The translations under genes and the position numbers were made by a program. A stretch of DNA of 64,000 nucleotides from Butyricicoccus_B sp017886875. GTDB lineage: Bacteria; Bacillota; Clostridia; Oscillospirales; Butyricicoccaceae. Within the stretch, counting starts at the first letter, position 1. The number at the start of each line of letters is the position of its first letter. Shown piece by piece: positions 16,531 to 24,270 of this stretch. The DNA is taken from contig OZ007036.1 of the NCBI GenBank assembly GCA_963931655.1, forward strand, positions 992,001 to 1,056,000, given 5' to 3'. Below the pieces are notes generated by a model. That model had not been told where the DNA came from. It saw only the letters and a program-made list of their open reading frames with translations, and made no database searches.

Positions 16531-17322
16531 GTGAATAAAAAGATATCTTTTAATACTATGGATTTAAAGCTTGTCGCCTGTTTTTGTATGCTTTTAGACC
16601 ATATAAACAATCTTTTAAATTCTTCAATATACTGTTTATCAGGAGTTCAACTATCAAATATTTTATTTGACTTTGATATTATGTATGCTCTTGGTCGAAT
16701 AGCCTTTCCTATATTCTGTTTTCAGCTTGCTGAAGGCTGTAAATACACCAAAGATATAAAAAAATACTTTTTACGTTTACTTATTGCTGCTTTTATTTCT
16801 CAGCCCATCTATGATTGGGCGCATAACCAAAGCTTATTTAGTAACTTGAATGTCATATTTACACTTGCTTTTGGTGTGTTGTGTATTGGAATTATTAAAT
16901 TTATAAGCAGTAAAAACATAAAAGATTATATTAAATACATATTATATACCCTGTCTGTATGTTTGATATATTTTGTTACTCTACTGTTTCAAATGGAATA
17001 TTGGCAATTTGGTTTGCCGTTTATTTTAGGTTTATACTTATTAGATGACCGTAAAAAGCAAGCTATTTTGACATTTGTATTCTTATTTATACTTTATTTC
17101 TTATATTGTGGCTTCAATGGTTTTACATTTCAATGGTTAAACCATTGGACAATTTTTATTGATTTTGTGCTTACACTTATAATTGCATCAGCATCAGTAT
17201 TTTTTATAAAACACTATCAGTATGCTAAAATAAAGTATAATAAATATTGGTTTTATATATTTTATCCTACACATTTACTTGTATTATGTGTTATTAGTCA
17301 GATTTTAAATAGTTTTATTTAA
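16531..17322 (+). CDS. TraX-like integral membrane acyltransferase family protein
   Basis: 263 residues with about eight hydrophobic segments. The N-terminal DLKLVACFCMLLDHI, then GRIAFPIFCFQLAEG and a Trp-rich end, match the TraX family. The family was named after the F-pilin N-acetylase and is related to membrane acyltransferases. Here it is chromosomal with no conjugation genes nearby, so pilin acetylation is not implied. The start is GTG at 16531-16533 with GGAGG 7 bp upstream; an in-frame ATG at 16507 lies inside the terminator stem and lacks a ribosome binding site. Confidence 0.85.
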   Translation: MNKKISFNTMDLKLVACFCMLLDHINNLLNSSIYCLSGVQLSNILFDFDIMYALGRIAFPIFCFQLAEGCKYTKDIKKYFLRLLIAAFISQPIYDWAHNQSLFSNLNVIFTLAFGVLCIGIIKFISSKNIKDYIKYILYTLSVCLIYFVTLLFQMEYWQFGLPFILGLYLLDDRKKQAILTFVFLFILYFLYCGFNGFTFQWLNHWTIFIDFVLTLIIASASVFFIKHYQYAKIKYNKYWFYIFYPTHLLVLCVISQILNSFI

Positions 17323-17323
17323 G

Positions 17324-17349
17324 CAGATACCTTTGTGTATCTGTTTTTT
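17324..17349 (+). terminator. Terminator after the TraX-like gene
   Basis: 7-bp stem CAGATAC (17324-17330) with its complement at 17337-17343, followed by T6. Confidence 0.7.
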
Positions 17350-17350
17350 A

Positions 17351-17394
17351 TTGTTTTTAAATATCTAATATGTTAGAATATTTTTGTATATTCT
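17351..17394 (+). promoter_or_regulatory. Promoter and possible operator before the MBOAT gene
   Basis: TTGTTT (17351-17356), 17-bp spacer, TAGAAT (17374-17379). An inverted repeat AGAATAT/ATATTCT (17375-17381 with 17388-17394) overlaps the -10 and could bind a regulator, although AT-rich repeats of this size can occur by chance. Confidence 0.5.
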
Positions 17395-17416
17395 TTAAAT
17401 ATGGAGTAATTCAGCT

Positions 17417-18868
17417 ATGTTATTTAACTCCCATTTTTTTATTTTTTTGTTTTTTCCTTTGAGTGTAATAGCATATTTTGTTTTGCATAGATTAAAAAAA
17501 CCTCAGTTTTCAAAACTATTTTTGCTTTTAATGTCACTTTGGTTTTATGCTGCAAATGATATTCGCTCTTTACCCGTTTTAATAATTAGCATTTTAGTAA
17601 ACTTCTATCTTGGAAAACAAATTTTAAAAACAGAAAATCACAAAAGGTTATTATGTACTTTAGGTATTTTATTAAACATTGGTGTTTTAGGTGTATTTAA
17701 ATATTTGAATTTCTTTATGGAAAATATCTCATTTATTTTTGGACAAAGCTATACACCTATTAGTTTAATTTTACCGCTTGGCATTAGTTTTTTTACTTTT
17801 CAGCAGATTTCTTATCTTATTGACTGTAAAAATAACGCTGCTGATGATTATTCAATCAGCGAATATGCACTTTTTGCCTCATTTTTCCCATATGTCACAA
17901 GCGGCCCTATAGCTTTTCATTCAGAAATTATTACACAGCTCAGAAAAGAAAATAATTTTAAACCATCAGCTTGTAATATTGCAAAAGGTTTAACTGCTTT
18001 TACTTTCGGTTTATTTAAAAAGGTAATTGTTGCTGATACTCTTGGTGCTGCTGTAAATTATGGCTGGTCAAATATAGGCACATTAAACGCTTCATCGGCT
18101 TTAGTTGTAATTTTATCATACTCTTTACAACTATATTTTGATTTTGCGGGTTATAGTGATATGGCATCTGGTATAGCTCTTTGTTTTAATATAAATCTGC
18201 CTATAAACTTTGACTCGCCTTATAAAGCAAGAAATATAAGCGATTTCTGGAAACGTTGGCATATGACCATGACCAGATTTTTCACACGTTATTTATATAT
18301 CCCACTTGGTGGCAGTCGTAAAGGGCTTGCTAAAACCTGCTTAAACACACTAATTATATTTTTAGTTTCTGGTTTATGGCATGGGGCTGCATGGACTTTT
18401 ATATTTTGGGGCTTTCTTCATGGTATAGCTATGGTTATATCCCGTTTAATCTCTGCTAAAACCGACAAACATTTGCCTTATCCTATTGGTTGGCTTTTAA
18501 CATTTATTTATGTAAATATATGTTGGGTTTTCTTTAGAGCTCCAGATATAAAATCAGCTTTTAGTTTATTTTCCAGACTTACAAGCGGTTTTGGACTTGT
18601 TGCAAGTGAGCTTTCACAAAATTTTTTAATAACAGAAATTAAACTTATTAAACTATTTATACACACCAATGATAAACTTTTTGGCACAGTTGCATGTGTT
18701 ATATTTTTAATTTTAGCGTGTTGTGGTGCAATTTTCCCTCAAAATATGCAACGCAAAATACAAAACTTTAAACCCACAAGAAAACTTTGTTATTTAACCG
18801 TTTTTGTTTTATTCTGGTCTATTATATCACTTTCAGGCATAAGCACATTTTTATATTTTAACTTTTAA
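17417..18868 (+). CDS. MBOAT family O-acyltransferase (AlgI/DltB-like)
   Basis: 483 residues, polytopic. Hallmarks of the AlgI branch: LGISFFTFQQISYLID (121-136), YSDMASGIALCFNINLP, FDSPYKARNISDFWKRWH (265-282), then GLWHGAAWTFIFWG with the catalytic His322. These proteins move an acyl group across the membrane onto a cell-surface glycan or teichoic acid, normally with a membrane-anchored SGNH partner. That partner is probably encoded 14 bp downstream. The acceptor polymer cannot be read from this window. Confidence 0.93.
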   Translation: MLFNSHFFIFLFFPLSVIAYFVLHRLKKPQFSKLFLLLMSLWFYAANDIRSLPVLIISILVNFYLGKQILKTENHKRLLCTLGILLNIGVLGVFKYLNFFMENISFIFGQSYTPISLILPLGISFFTFQQISYLIDCKNNAADDYSISEYALFASFFPYVTSGPIAFHSEIITQLRKENNFKPSACNIAKGLTAFTFGLFKKVIVADTLGAAVNYGWSNIGTLNASSALVVILSYSLQLYFDFAGYSDMASGIALCFNINLPINFDSPYKARNISDFWKRWHMTMTRFFTRYLYIPLGGSRKGLAKTCLNTLIIFLVSGLWHGAAWTFIFWGFLHGIAMVISRLISAKTDKHLPYPIGWLLTFIYVNICWVFFRAPDIKSAFSLFSRLTSGFGLVASELSQNFLITEIKLIKLFIHTNDKLFGTVACVIFLILACCGAIFPQNMQRKIQNFKPTRKLCYLTVFVLFWSIISLSGISTFLYFNF

Positions 18869-18882
18869 TTGGAGGTGGTTTT

Positions 18883-19971
18883 ACGTCCTATCGTAAATAT
18901 TTAAAACATCTATTTTTAGGTGTTTTTTCGCTTATTTTGCTTTGCGTAGCGACTATTTTTGTTATAGACCCCGCTTTTCAATATCATATGCCATTTGGTA
19001 ATATAAAGGCTGTATATTCTAATGAAAGATATCAAAACTCTGGTATGATTAAACATACTGAATATGACAGTGTAATTATAGGTTCCTCTGTAACTTCAAA
19101 TTTTAGAGCTTCATGGTTTGATGAGCTATTTAATTGTAAAACTTTAAAGCTTTCTTATCCCGGAGGCTGTTTTTCTGATTTTGATACCGCTTTATCATAT
19201 GCTTTTGAACAAAACCCAAATATTAAGCGTGTATTTTGGAGTTTAGACCCAAATATTCTTATAACTAAATATGATGCAAAATCAACTCCTATGCCTGAAT
19301 ATTTATATAATTCCTCTATTTTTGATGATGCAAAATATATTTTAAATAAAGATGTTTTACTTGAATTATGTGGCGAAAGTATACTTGCTACAATTATGGG
19401 AGAAGAAACATCTATAGATGAAGCTTTTACTTGGGATAGTGAATATGATTTTAATAATTCCCAAGCATTATGGGGGTATGTTCGCCCTGAATGGAGTGAA
19501 ACTGTTATTTCTGCTGATTACTACGATGATATTATAAATGAGAACTTAAAGCATATACATTCATTTATAGCTGAGCACCCTGAAACAGAATTTTATTTAT
19601 TCACTCCTCCATATTGTATATTGCATTGGGATAGAATAATCCGTGATGGCACTTATCCCGCTTTACTAAATCTATATGATAGACTGTTAACCGAATTTTC
19701 TGAATATGATAATGTAAAATATTATTGCTTTGCAGTTAATGATTTTATTTTTAATTTGTCTATTTATATAGATGAAGTACATTATTCGCCAGATATAAAC
19801 CGCTATATAGCAGAATATATGGCAAATAACAATGGTGTTGATGAGTCATTTAAGCCTATAATGCATGATTTCTTTCGAAATATTATAGAAAATTATAGTA
19901 TAGACTCTCTATTCCCCGAACTATTACAAGAAAAGCCTGAAAAACATAGAGTTTTAGAGCCATCTTATTAA
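18883..19971 (+). CDS. SGNH-like, membrane-anchored partner of the MBOAT acyltransferase; apparent ACG start
   Basis: About 362 residues: short basic N-terminus, one signal anchor (HLFLGVFSLILLCVATIFVI, roughly 8-28), then an extracellular domain. IIGSSVTSNF (Gly67-Ser68-Ser69) resembles SGNH block I and DEVHYSPD (Asp297, His300) resembles the catalytic D-x-x-H block V, as in DltD/AlgJ-type partners. The start is odd. GGAGGTGG at 18871-18878 points to position 18883, which is ACG. The first canonical start in frame, TTG at 18937, lies inside the membrane anchor and lacks a ribosome binding site. It is either a rare ACG start or a mutated ATG. Confidence 0.8.
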   Translation, partial: TSYRKYLKHLFLGVFSLILLCVATIFVIDPAFQYHMPFGNIKAVYSNERYQNSGMIKHTEYDSVIIGSSVTSNFRASWFDELFNCKTLKLSYPGGCFSDFDTALSYAFEQNPNIKRVFWSLDPNILITKYDAKSTPMPEYLYNSSIFDDAKYILNKDVLLELCGESILATIMGEETSIDEAFTWDSEYDFNNSQALWGYVRPEWSETVISADYYDDIINENLKHIHSFIAEHPETEFYLFTPPYCILHWDRIIRDGTYPALLNLYDRLLTEFSEYDNVKYYCFAVNDFIFNLSIYIDEVHYSPDINRYIAEYMANNNGVDESFKPIMHDFFRNIIENYSIDSLFPELLQEKPEKHRVLEPSY

Positions 19972-20007
19972 AATAAAGTGCTGTTTATAACAGCACTTTA
20001 TTTTTTT
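19971..20007 (+). terminator. Terminator after the MBOAT-SGNH pair
   Basis: Perfect 15-bp stem (19971-19985 with 19989-20003), 3-nt loop TAT, and T7 directly after. Confidence 0.93.
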
Positions 20008-20026
20008 CATTTTTTTATTTTTATGA

Positions 20027-20056
20027 TTGACCTTTCAACTTTAATTATCGTATAAT
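20027..20056 (+). promoter_or_regulatory. Promoter of the marR-MATE operon
   Basis: -35 TTGACC (20027-20032), 18-bp spacer, -10 TATAAT (20051-20056), 34 bp before the MarR ATG. Confidence 0.75.
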
Positions 20057-20089
20057 GAATTAAAAAAATACACTTTTAGGAGGATACTT

Positions 20090-20557
20090 ATGAACAAAGA
20101 ACATGTTACAATTTTAAAGTTTATTTCTATACTTCAAAGAAATACAAACAGATATTTTGACCTTATACTTGAAGAAGATGGTATTGGCAGTGGTCAGCAA
20201 TTTTTTCTTTTAAGAATATATGAAAATCAAGATATAAATATGCTTGATTTATCCCGCTTAGGCTCTTTTGATAAAGGAACTGTTACAAAAGCTGTACAAA
20301 AACTAACAGAAGAAGGTTATGTAACAGTAACAACAGACCAAAACGACAAACGTGTTAGACATTTGCATACCACTGAAAAGGCTTTACCTGTTATTGAAAA
20401 GCTTTATGAGGTAAGAAATAAATGGATTGACTCTATTTTAAGAAATTTAGATGAAGATGAGCGTTTAAAATTATTTAATACCCTTGGCGATATATCTGAT
20501 ACTTCCTCTGCTGTAATTCAAAAAATAATATCTGAAAAGGGTGAAAAGCATGAATAA
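20090..20557 (+). CDS. MarR family transcriptional regulator
   Basis: 155 residues; a winged helix (about 50-110) with LDLSRLGSFDKGTVTKAVQKLTEEGYV and the wing QNDKRVRHLHTTEKA, typical of MarR. ATG preceded by AGGAGG. It overlaps the MATE gene downstream by 8 bp, the arrangement of mepR-mepA type units in which the MarR protein represses a multidrug efflux pump. The ligand is unknown. Confidence 0.93.
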   Translation: MNKEHVTILKFISILQRNTNRYFDLILEEDGIGSGQQFFLLRIYENQDINMLDLSRLGSFDKGTVTKAVQKLTEEGYVTVTTDQNDKRVRHLHTTEKALPVIEKLYEVRNKWIDSILRNLDEDERLKLFNTLGDISDTSSAVIQKIISEKGEKHE

Positions 20558-21944
20558 TTTAGAAAATCCATTGGGATATAAGCCTATAGGCAGTCTTTTA
20601 ATGCAGTTTTCTATTCCAGCTATTATTTCTTGCTTAATAAACTCAATATATAATATAGTTGACCAAATTTTTATAGGTCAAGGCGTTGGCTACCAAGGTA
20701 ACGCCGCTACAACAGTTGCGTTTCCAATTATGATTATACTTCTTGCTTTTGGTAATATGACTGGTGCTGGTAGTAGTGCTTTTGCTGCAATTCGCTTAGG
20801 TGAAGGAAACGACAAACTGGCAAAAAAATGCTTGAATAATGCCTTTGTTTTTTCTTTTTTGCTAGGCGTTATTATAATGATTATAGGTATTTTATTTTTA
20901 AAGCCTTTACTTTGGCTTTTTGGTGCAAAAAATCCTGTAATAATGGATTATTCATATGATTATACTTTTATAGTGCTTTTAGGTACTCCTTTTAATCTTG
21001 TATCTATTTCACTTTCCAATCTTGCACGAACAGATAGTAACCCAAAACTAGCTATGTATAGTATGCTTATAGGTGCAGGACTTAACACTATTTTAGACCC
21101 TATTTATATATTTATATTTAATTGGGGTGTTAAAGGTGCTGCTATTGCAACTATAACATCACAAATTATATCTGCTATTGTATTAACATTTTATTTTGCA
21201 AGAAAAAGTAAAAAAAATCCTAGACATTTGCAATTTGAAAAGCAATATTTTAAACTTGATTTCTCCATTATAAAAAATTTCTTATCACTTGGTTTTTCAT
21301 CAGGTATAACACAAGCTGCTATTTGTGTAATGCAAATTGTTATGAATAATTCACTTATGTATTATGGTAATCTTTCATCTATTGGCGGTGATGTTGCCCT
21401 TAGTGCTATGGGTATTGTTATGAAAATTTCAACTATTATGACTTCCCTAGCCATAGGTGTAGGCATGGGTGCTCAACCTATCTTGGGTTTTAACCAAGGT
21501 GCTAAGAAATATTTACGTATTCGTAAAACATACTTATATGCTATTTTGCTTGCTACCACTCTTGTAATGTGCCTTTGGCTAATCTGCCATCTATTCCCTG
21601 AAAATATTATAGGTCTATTTGGCAAAGAAAGTGCAGAATTTACCGATTTTGCTGTAAACTGTATGAATATATATCTGTTTGGTACTTTTTGTTCAGGATT
21701 TCAGATTGTATCATGTGGCTATTTTCAAGCAACTGGTCAGCCATTAAAAGCATCTATACTTTCAACCCTGCGTCAGCTTTCACTTCTTGTACCCCTTATT
21801 ATCATTTTACCTTTATTTTTCGGTCTTAAAGGAATATTATTTTCCGCACCTATAGCAGATATTGTTAGTGCTTTTATAGTTTCTCGTTTTATAATTCCTG
21901 AAATGAAAAAATTATCTGAACTTGAACATAACGCTGCTATATAA
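20550..21944 (+). CDS. MATE family efflux transporter (MepA-like)
   Basis: 464 residues, about 12 membrane segments in two repeats, with PLGYKPIGSLLMQFSIPAIISCL at the start and FIGQGVGYQGNAATTVAFP in the first loop, characteristic of the MepA/DinF branch of MATE transporters. They export drugs or metabolites using Na+ or H+. Start ATG at 20550-20552, with AAGGG about 9 bp upstream. A GTG three codons earlier (20541) is in frame but sits within that ribosome binding site. Confidence 0.94.
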   Translation: MNNLENPLGYKPIGSLLMQFSIPAIISCLINSIYNIVDQIFIGQGVGYQGNAATTVAFPIMIILLAFGNMTGAGSSAFAAIRLGEGNDKLAKKCLNNAFVFSFLLGVIIMIIGILFLKPLLWLFGAKNPVIMDYSYDYTFIVLLGTPFNLVSISLSNLARTDSNPKLAMYSMLIGAGLNTILDPIYIFIFNWGVKGAAIATITSQIISAIVLTFYFARKSKKNPRHLQFEKQYFKLDFSIIKNFLSLGFSSGITQAAICVMQIVMNNSLMYYGNLSSIGGDVALSAMGIVMKISTIMTSLAIGVGMGAQPILGFNQGAKKYLRIRKTYLYAILLATTLVMCLWLICHLFPENIIGLFGKESAEFTDFAVNCMNIYLFGTFCSGFQIVSCGYFQATGQPLKASILSTLRQLSLLVPLIIILPLFFGLKGILFSAPIADIVSAFIVSRFIIPEMKKLSELEHNAAI

Positions 21945-22025
21945 AATTTGTGTTAAATTAATCATCTATAAATAACAATATATATTTATAAATCCAATCA
22001 GTTTATATGCAGTTTTTCCTTTACT

Positions 22026-22049
22026 TTTGTCTTTAATTGGTGATATAAT
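22026..22049 (+). promoter_or_regulatory. Likely promoter of the REC/HD-GYP gene
   Basis: -10 TATAAT at 22044-22049 preceded by a T-rich -35 region (TTTACT-like, about 18 bp upstream). The rest of the 140-bp gap after the MATE gene is AT-rich with no other feature I can support. Confidence 0.45.
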
Positions 22050-22086
22050 CATAACATAATTATGTACACTTGGGAGGTCTTGCTTA

Positions 22087-23196
22087 ATGCCGACTTCAAA
22101 TCCGTTTAATACAGCTCCAGCAACGGTTCTTATAATAGATGATAGCCCTGTAATTCATACTATATTAAAATCTCTTTTTGAAGATACTTATAGAATTGAA
22201 CATGCTTTTGATGGGGTTGAAGGTCTTCTTAAAATAACCGAACTTTCATCTAGCATATGTGCTATATTACTAGACGTAATGATGCCACGAATGAGCGGTA
22301 TAGATGTTCTTAAAAAACTTCATGCTCTTGGTATCTCTCATCAAATACCTATTTTCTTAATAACAGCTGAGTCCAGTAGCTCAATCACTCAAAATGCTTA
22401 TGATTTGGGCGTTATGGACGTTATAAATAAACCTTTTGTACCTTATGTTGTAAAAAGACGTGTTAACTCTGTTATCGAATTATTTCAAACAAAAAAACAG
22501 CTTAGACATGTTATTTCACTTCAAACAGATAAACTTGAGTCACAGTCTAGAACGATTGTAGACTTAAACTATGGTATAGTTGAATGTTTAGCAACCGCAA
22601 TCGAATTTAGAAGTGTTATGTCTGGTGAACATGTACGACGTATTCATGATATAACATATTATCTTCTTCGCCATACTGTGCTTGGTGAGGGCGTTTCACA
22701 AAGTGAAATAGATGCCATATCTATGGCCGCTATAATGCATGATGTAGGTAAAATTGCTATACCTGATTCAATTCTTAACAAACCAGGTAAGCTTACTACA
22801 GAAGAATTTGAAATAATGAAGAGTCATACAATTAAGGGTTATGAACTTCTTGAAAGTATACCTCAAATGCACCGCTTACAGGCATATCCTTATGCACTTG
22901 ATATAACACGTCATCACCATGAACGTTGGGACGGAAACGGCTATCCAGATGGGCTTAAAGGTGATGAAATATCTATCTGGGCTCAAATTGTTGCCCTTGC
23001 TGATGTATATGATGCACTTATAAGCAAACGTGTTTACAAGGAAGCTCTTGATTCACGCACCGCTGTAGAAATGATTATAGATGGTCAATGTGGTGTGTTT
23101 AACCCTGATTTACTTAAATGTTTCCTTGAGGCTGTGCCTGAAATAAATAAGTTATATTTACCTGCACCCCATGCTGTGTCTAAACATAAAATGTGA
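22087..23196 (+). CDS. Response regulator with HD-GYP output domain (probable c-di-GMP phosphodiesterase)
   Basis: 369 residues. Receiver domain about 12-130, with acidic pocket Asp18/Asp19, phospho-acceptor Asp63 (LLDVMMP) and conserved Lys116 (NKPF). A helical linker follows to about 160, then an HD-GYP domain about 165-350: HD at His218-Asp219 (MHDVGKIAIPD), HHHER at 277-280 and GYPDGLKG from 285. HD-GYP proteins degrade cyclic di-GMP. All expected ligands are present, so activity is likely. No kinase is adjacent, so its sensor is elsewhere. ATG preceded by GGGAGGTC. Confidence 0.92.
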   Translation: MPTSNPFNTAPATVLIIDDSPVIHTILKSLFEDTYRIEHAFDGVEGLLKITELSSSICAILLDVMMPRMSGIDVLKKLHALGISHQIPIFLITAESSSSITQNAYDLGVMDVINKPFVPYVVKRRVNSVIELFQTKKQLRHVISLQTDKLESQSRTIVDLNYGIVECLATAIEFRSVMSGEHVRRIHDITYYLLRHTVLGEGVSQSEIDAISMAAIMHDVGKIAIPDSILNKPGKLTTEEFEIMKSHTIKGYELLESIPQMHRLQAYPYALDITRHHHERWDGNGYPDGLKGDEISIWAQIVALADVYDALISKRVYKEALDSRTAVEMIIDGQCGVFNPDLLKCFLEAVPEINKLYLPAPHAVSKHKM

Positions 23197-23214
23197 ATAC
23201 AGCATATATGTATG

Positions 23215-23256
23215 CACCACCAGATTATACACTATATCTGGTGGTGTTTCTTTTTT
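23215..23256 (+). terminator. Terminator after the HD-GYP gene
   Basis: Perfect 11-bp stem CACCACCAGAT (23215-23225) with 23236-23246, followed by TTTCTTTTTT. Confidence 0.9.
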
Positions 23257-23382
23257 GGAGACTTGCTTAATTTATATGTATTAAATAAATATATTATTTG
23301 TATCTAGTGCTGAAAAAATTTTTGTTTTATTTTAAGATGTTGACAAAATCCTATTATTTTTATATCATATTAGCAGTGAACA

Positions 23383-23455
23383 GGTCATATGACTGACGGA
23401 TTTGTGGGGCTCACCACATGGAGTATGACTGCTGTATATGCCGACCGTCTGGGCT
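23383..23455 (+). promoter_or_regulatory. ZTP riboswitch (pfl motif) upstream of pflA
   Basis: The layout fits the ZTP/ZMP aptamer: P1 pairs GTCATA (23384-23389) with TATGAC (23424-23429). Next comes the conserved TGACTG-A-CGG junction, a hairpin TGTGG/CCACA (23403-23407 with 23414-23418) and TGGAG before the 3' strand of P1. After a linker, CCGACCGTCTGGGC (23441-23454) matches the hallmark CCG-N-C-C-T-GGGC second domain. ZTP accumulates when 10-formyl-tetrahydrofolate runs short. Raising pyruvate formate-lyase would supply formate for one-carbon metabolism, the original context of this motif. Confidence 0.88.
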
Positions 23456-23469
23456 AACACATTGTTTTT

Positions 23470-23531
23470 TGTGTCCATTCGGCTTTTTAGGTCTTTTGGA
23501 CACACCAAAAGGCTTTTTTTGTGTCCAAAAG
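23470..23531 (+). terminator. Expression platform of the ZTP riboswitch: terminator and competing stems
   Basis: Terminator: GTCTTTTGG (23491-23499) with CCAAAAGGC (23505-23513), then T7 (23514-23520). Competing stem 1: TGTGTCC (23470-23476) can pair with GGACACA (23498-23504) and break the terminator. Competing stem 2: the 12 bases CTTTTGGACACA (23493-23504) pair perfectly with TGTGTCCAAAAG (23520-23531), whose last base is the first G of the pflA Shine-Dalgarno GGAGG. Transcription attenuation is the likely main mechanism; the last stem could add translational control. Confidence 0.75.
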
Positions 23532-23541
23532 GAGGTAATTT

Positions 23542-24270
23542 ATGGCTAATGGTTTTATTCATTCATTTGAGTCTATGGGGCTTGTAGATGGCCCTGGTAT
23601 CCGCTCTGTAGTCTTTCTTGAAGGCTGTAAACTGCGTTGTCAGTTTTGTCATAACCCTGATACTTGGGCTAAATGCGGTAAAATTCAAATGTCCCCTGAA
23701 GAACTTGTAAAAAAACTGCTTAGATTTAAAACCTATTTTGATAAATCGGGCGGCGGCGTTACTTTTTCTGGCGGTGAACCTTTACTTCAACCTGAGTTTT
23801 TGACCGAAGCACTAAAGCTGTGTAAACAACATGGTATACATACCTGTATAGATACAGCAGGTGTTGGCTTAGGAAATTATGATAATATTCTTGAGTACAC
23901 CGACCTTGTTTTATACGATGTGAAGCACTATACATCTGATGGTTACCTTATGCTAACCGGTTGTGAGATAAACGAAACTCTTGCATTTGTAGATGCACTC
24001 AAAAAAAATAATACTCCTATTTGGGTGCGTCATGTGGTAATTCCTGAAATAACCGATAGTAAATCGCATATACAAGGATTAAGGGACTATATTAAGACTT
24101 TACCTAATGTGAAAAAAGTAGAACTTCTACCCTATCACCTTTTAGGTGCAAACAAATATAAATCTATGGGAATACCTTATCCGCTTGAAGGTGTGCCCGC
24201 TATGGACAAAGATGTTTGTAAAGCTCTACAAACAGAATTTTTTAGTGAATTTGGAGGTAATTTCAAATGA
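23542..24270 (+). CDS. pflA: Pyruvate formate-lyase activating enzyme (radical SAM)
   Basis: 242 residues. Radical SAM cluster Cys29-x3-Cys33-x2-Cys36 (CKLRCQFC) holds the [4Fe-4S] that cleaves S-adenosylmethionine. FSGGEPLLQP is the conserved GGE motif. It installs the glycyl radical on PflB under anaerobic conditions. GGAGG at 23531-23535 precedes the ATG. pflA comes before pflB here, the reverse of the E. coli order; the genes overlap by 4 bp (ATGA), so they are coupled. Confidence 0.96.
   Translation: MANGFIHSFESMGLVDGPGIRSVVFLEGCKLRCQFCHNPDTWAKCGKIQMSPEELVKKLLRFKTYFDKSGGGVTFSGGEPLLQPEFLTEALKLCKQHGIHTCIDTAGVGLGNYDNILEYTDLVLYDVKHYTSDGYLMLTGCEINETLAFVDALKKNNTPIWVRHVVIPEITDSKSHIQGLRDYIKTLPNVKKVELLPYHLLGANKYKSMGIPYPLEGVPAMDKDVCKALQTEFFSEFGGNFK

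Noticed and set aside
16507..17322. Conjugation function for the TraX-like gene
   Set aside because: No transfer, pilus, relaxase or mobile-element gene is present in the window.
18937..19971. TTG at 18937 as start of the SGNH-like protein
   Set aside because: It cuts into the membrane anchor and has no ribosome binding site, whereas GGAGGTGG points to 18883.
23365..23562. 65-codon minus-strand frame over the region upstream of pflA
   Set aside because: It is antisense to a recognisable ZTP riboswitch, its terminator and the pflA start; no support for translation.
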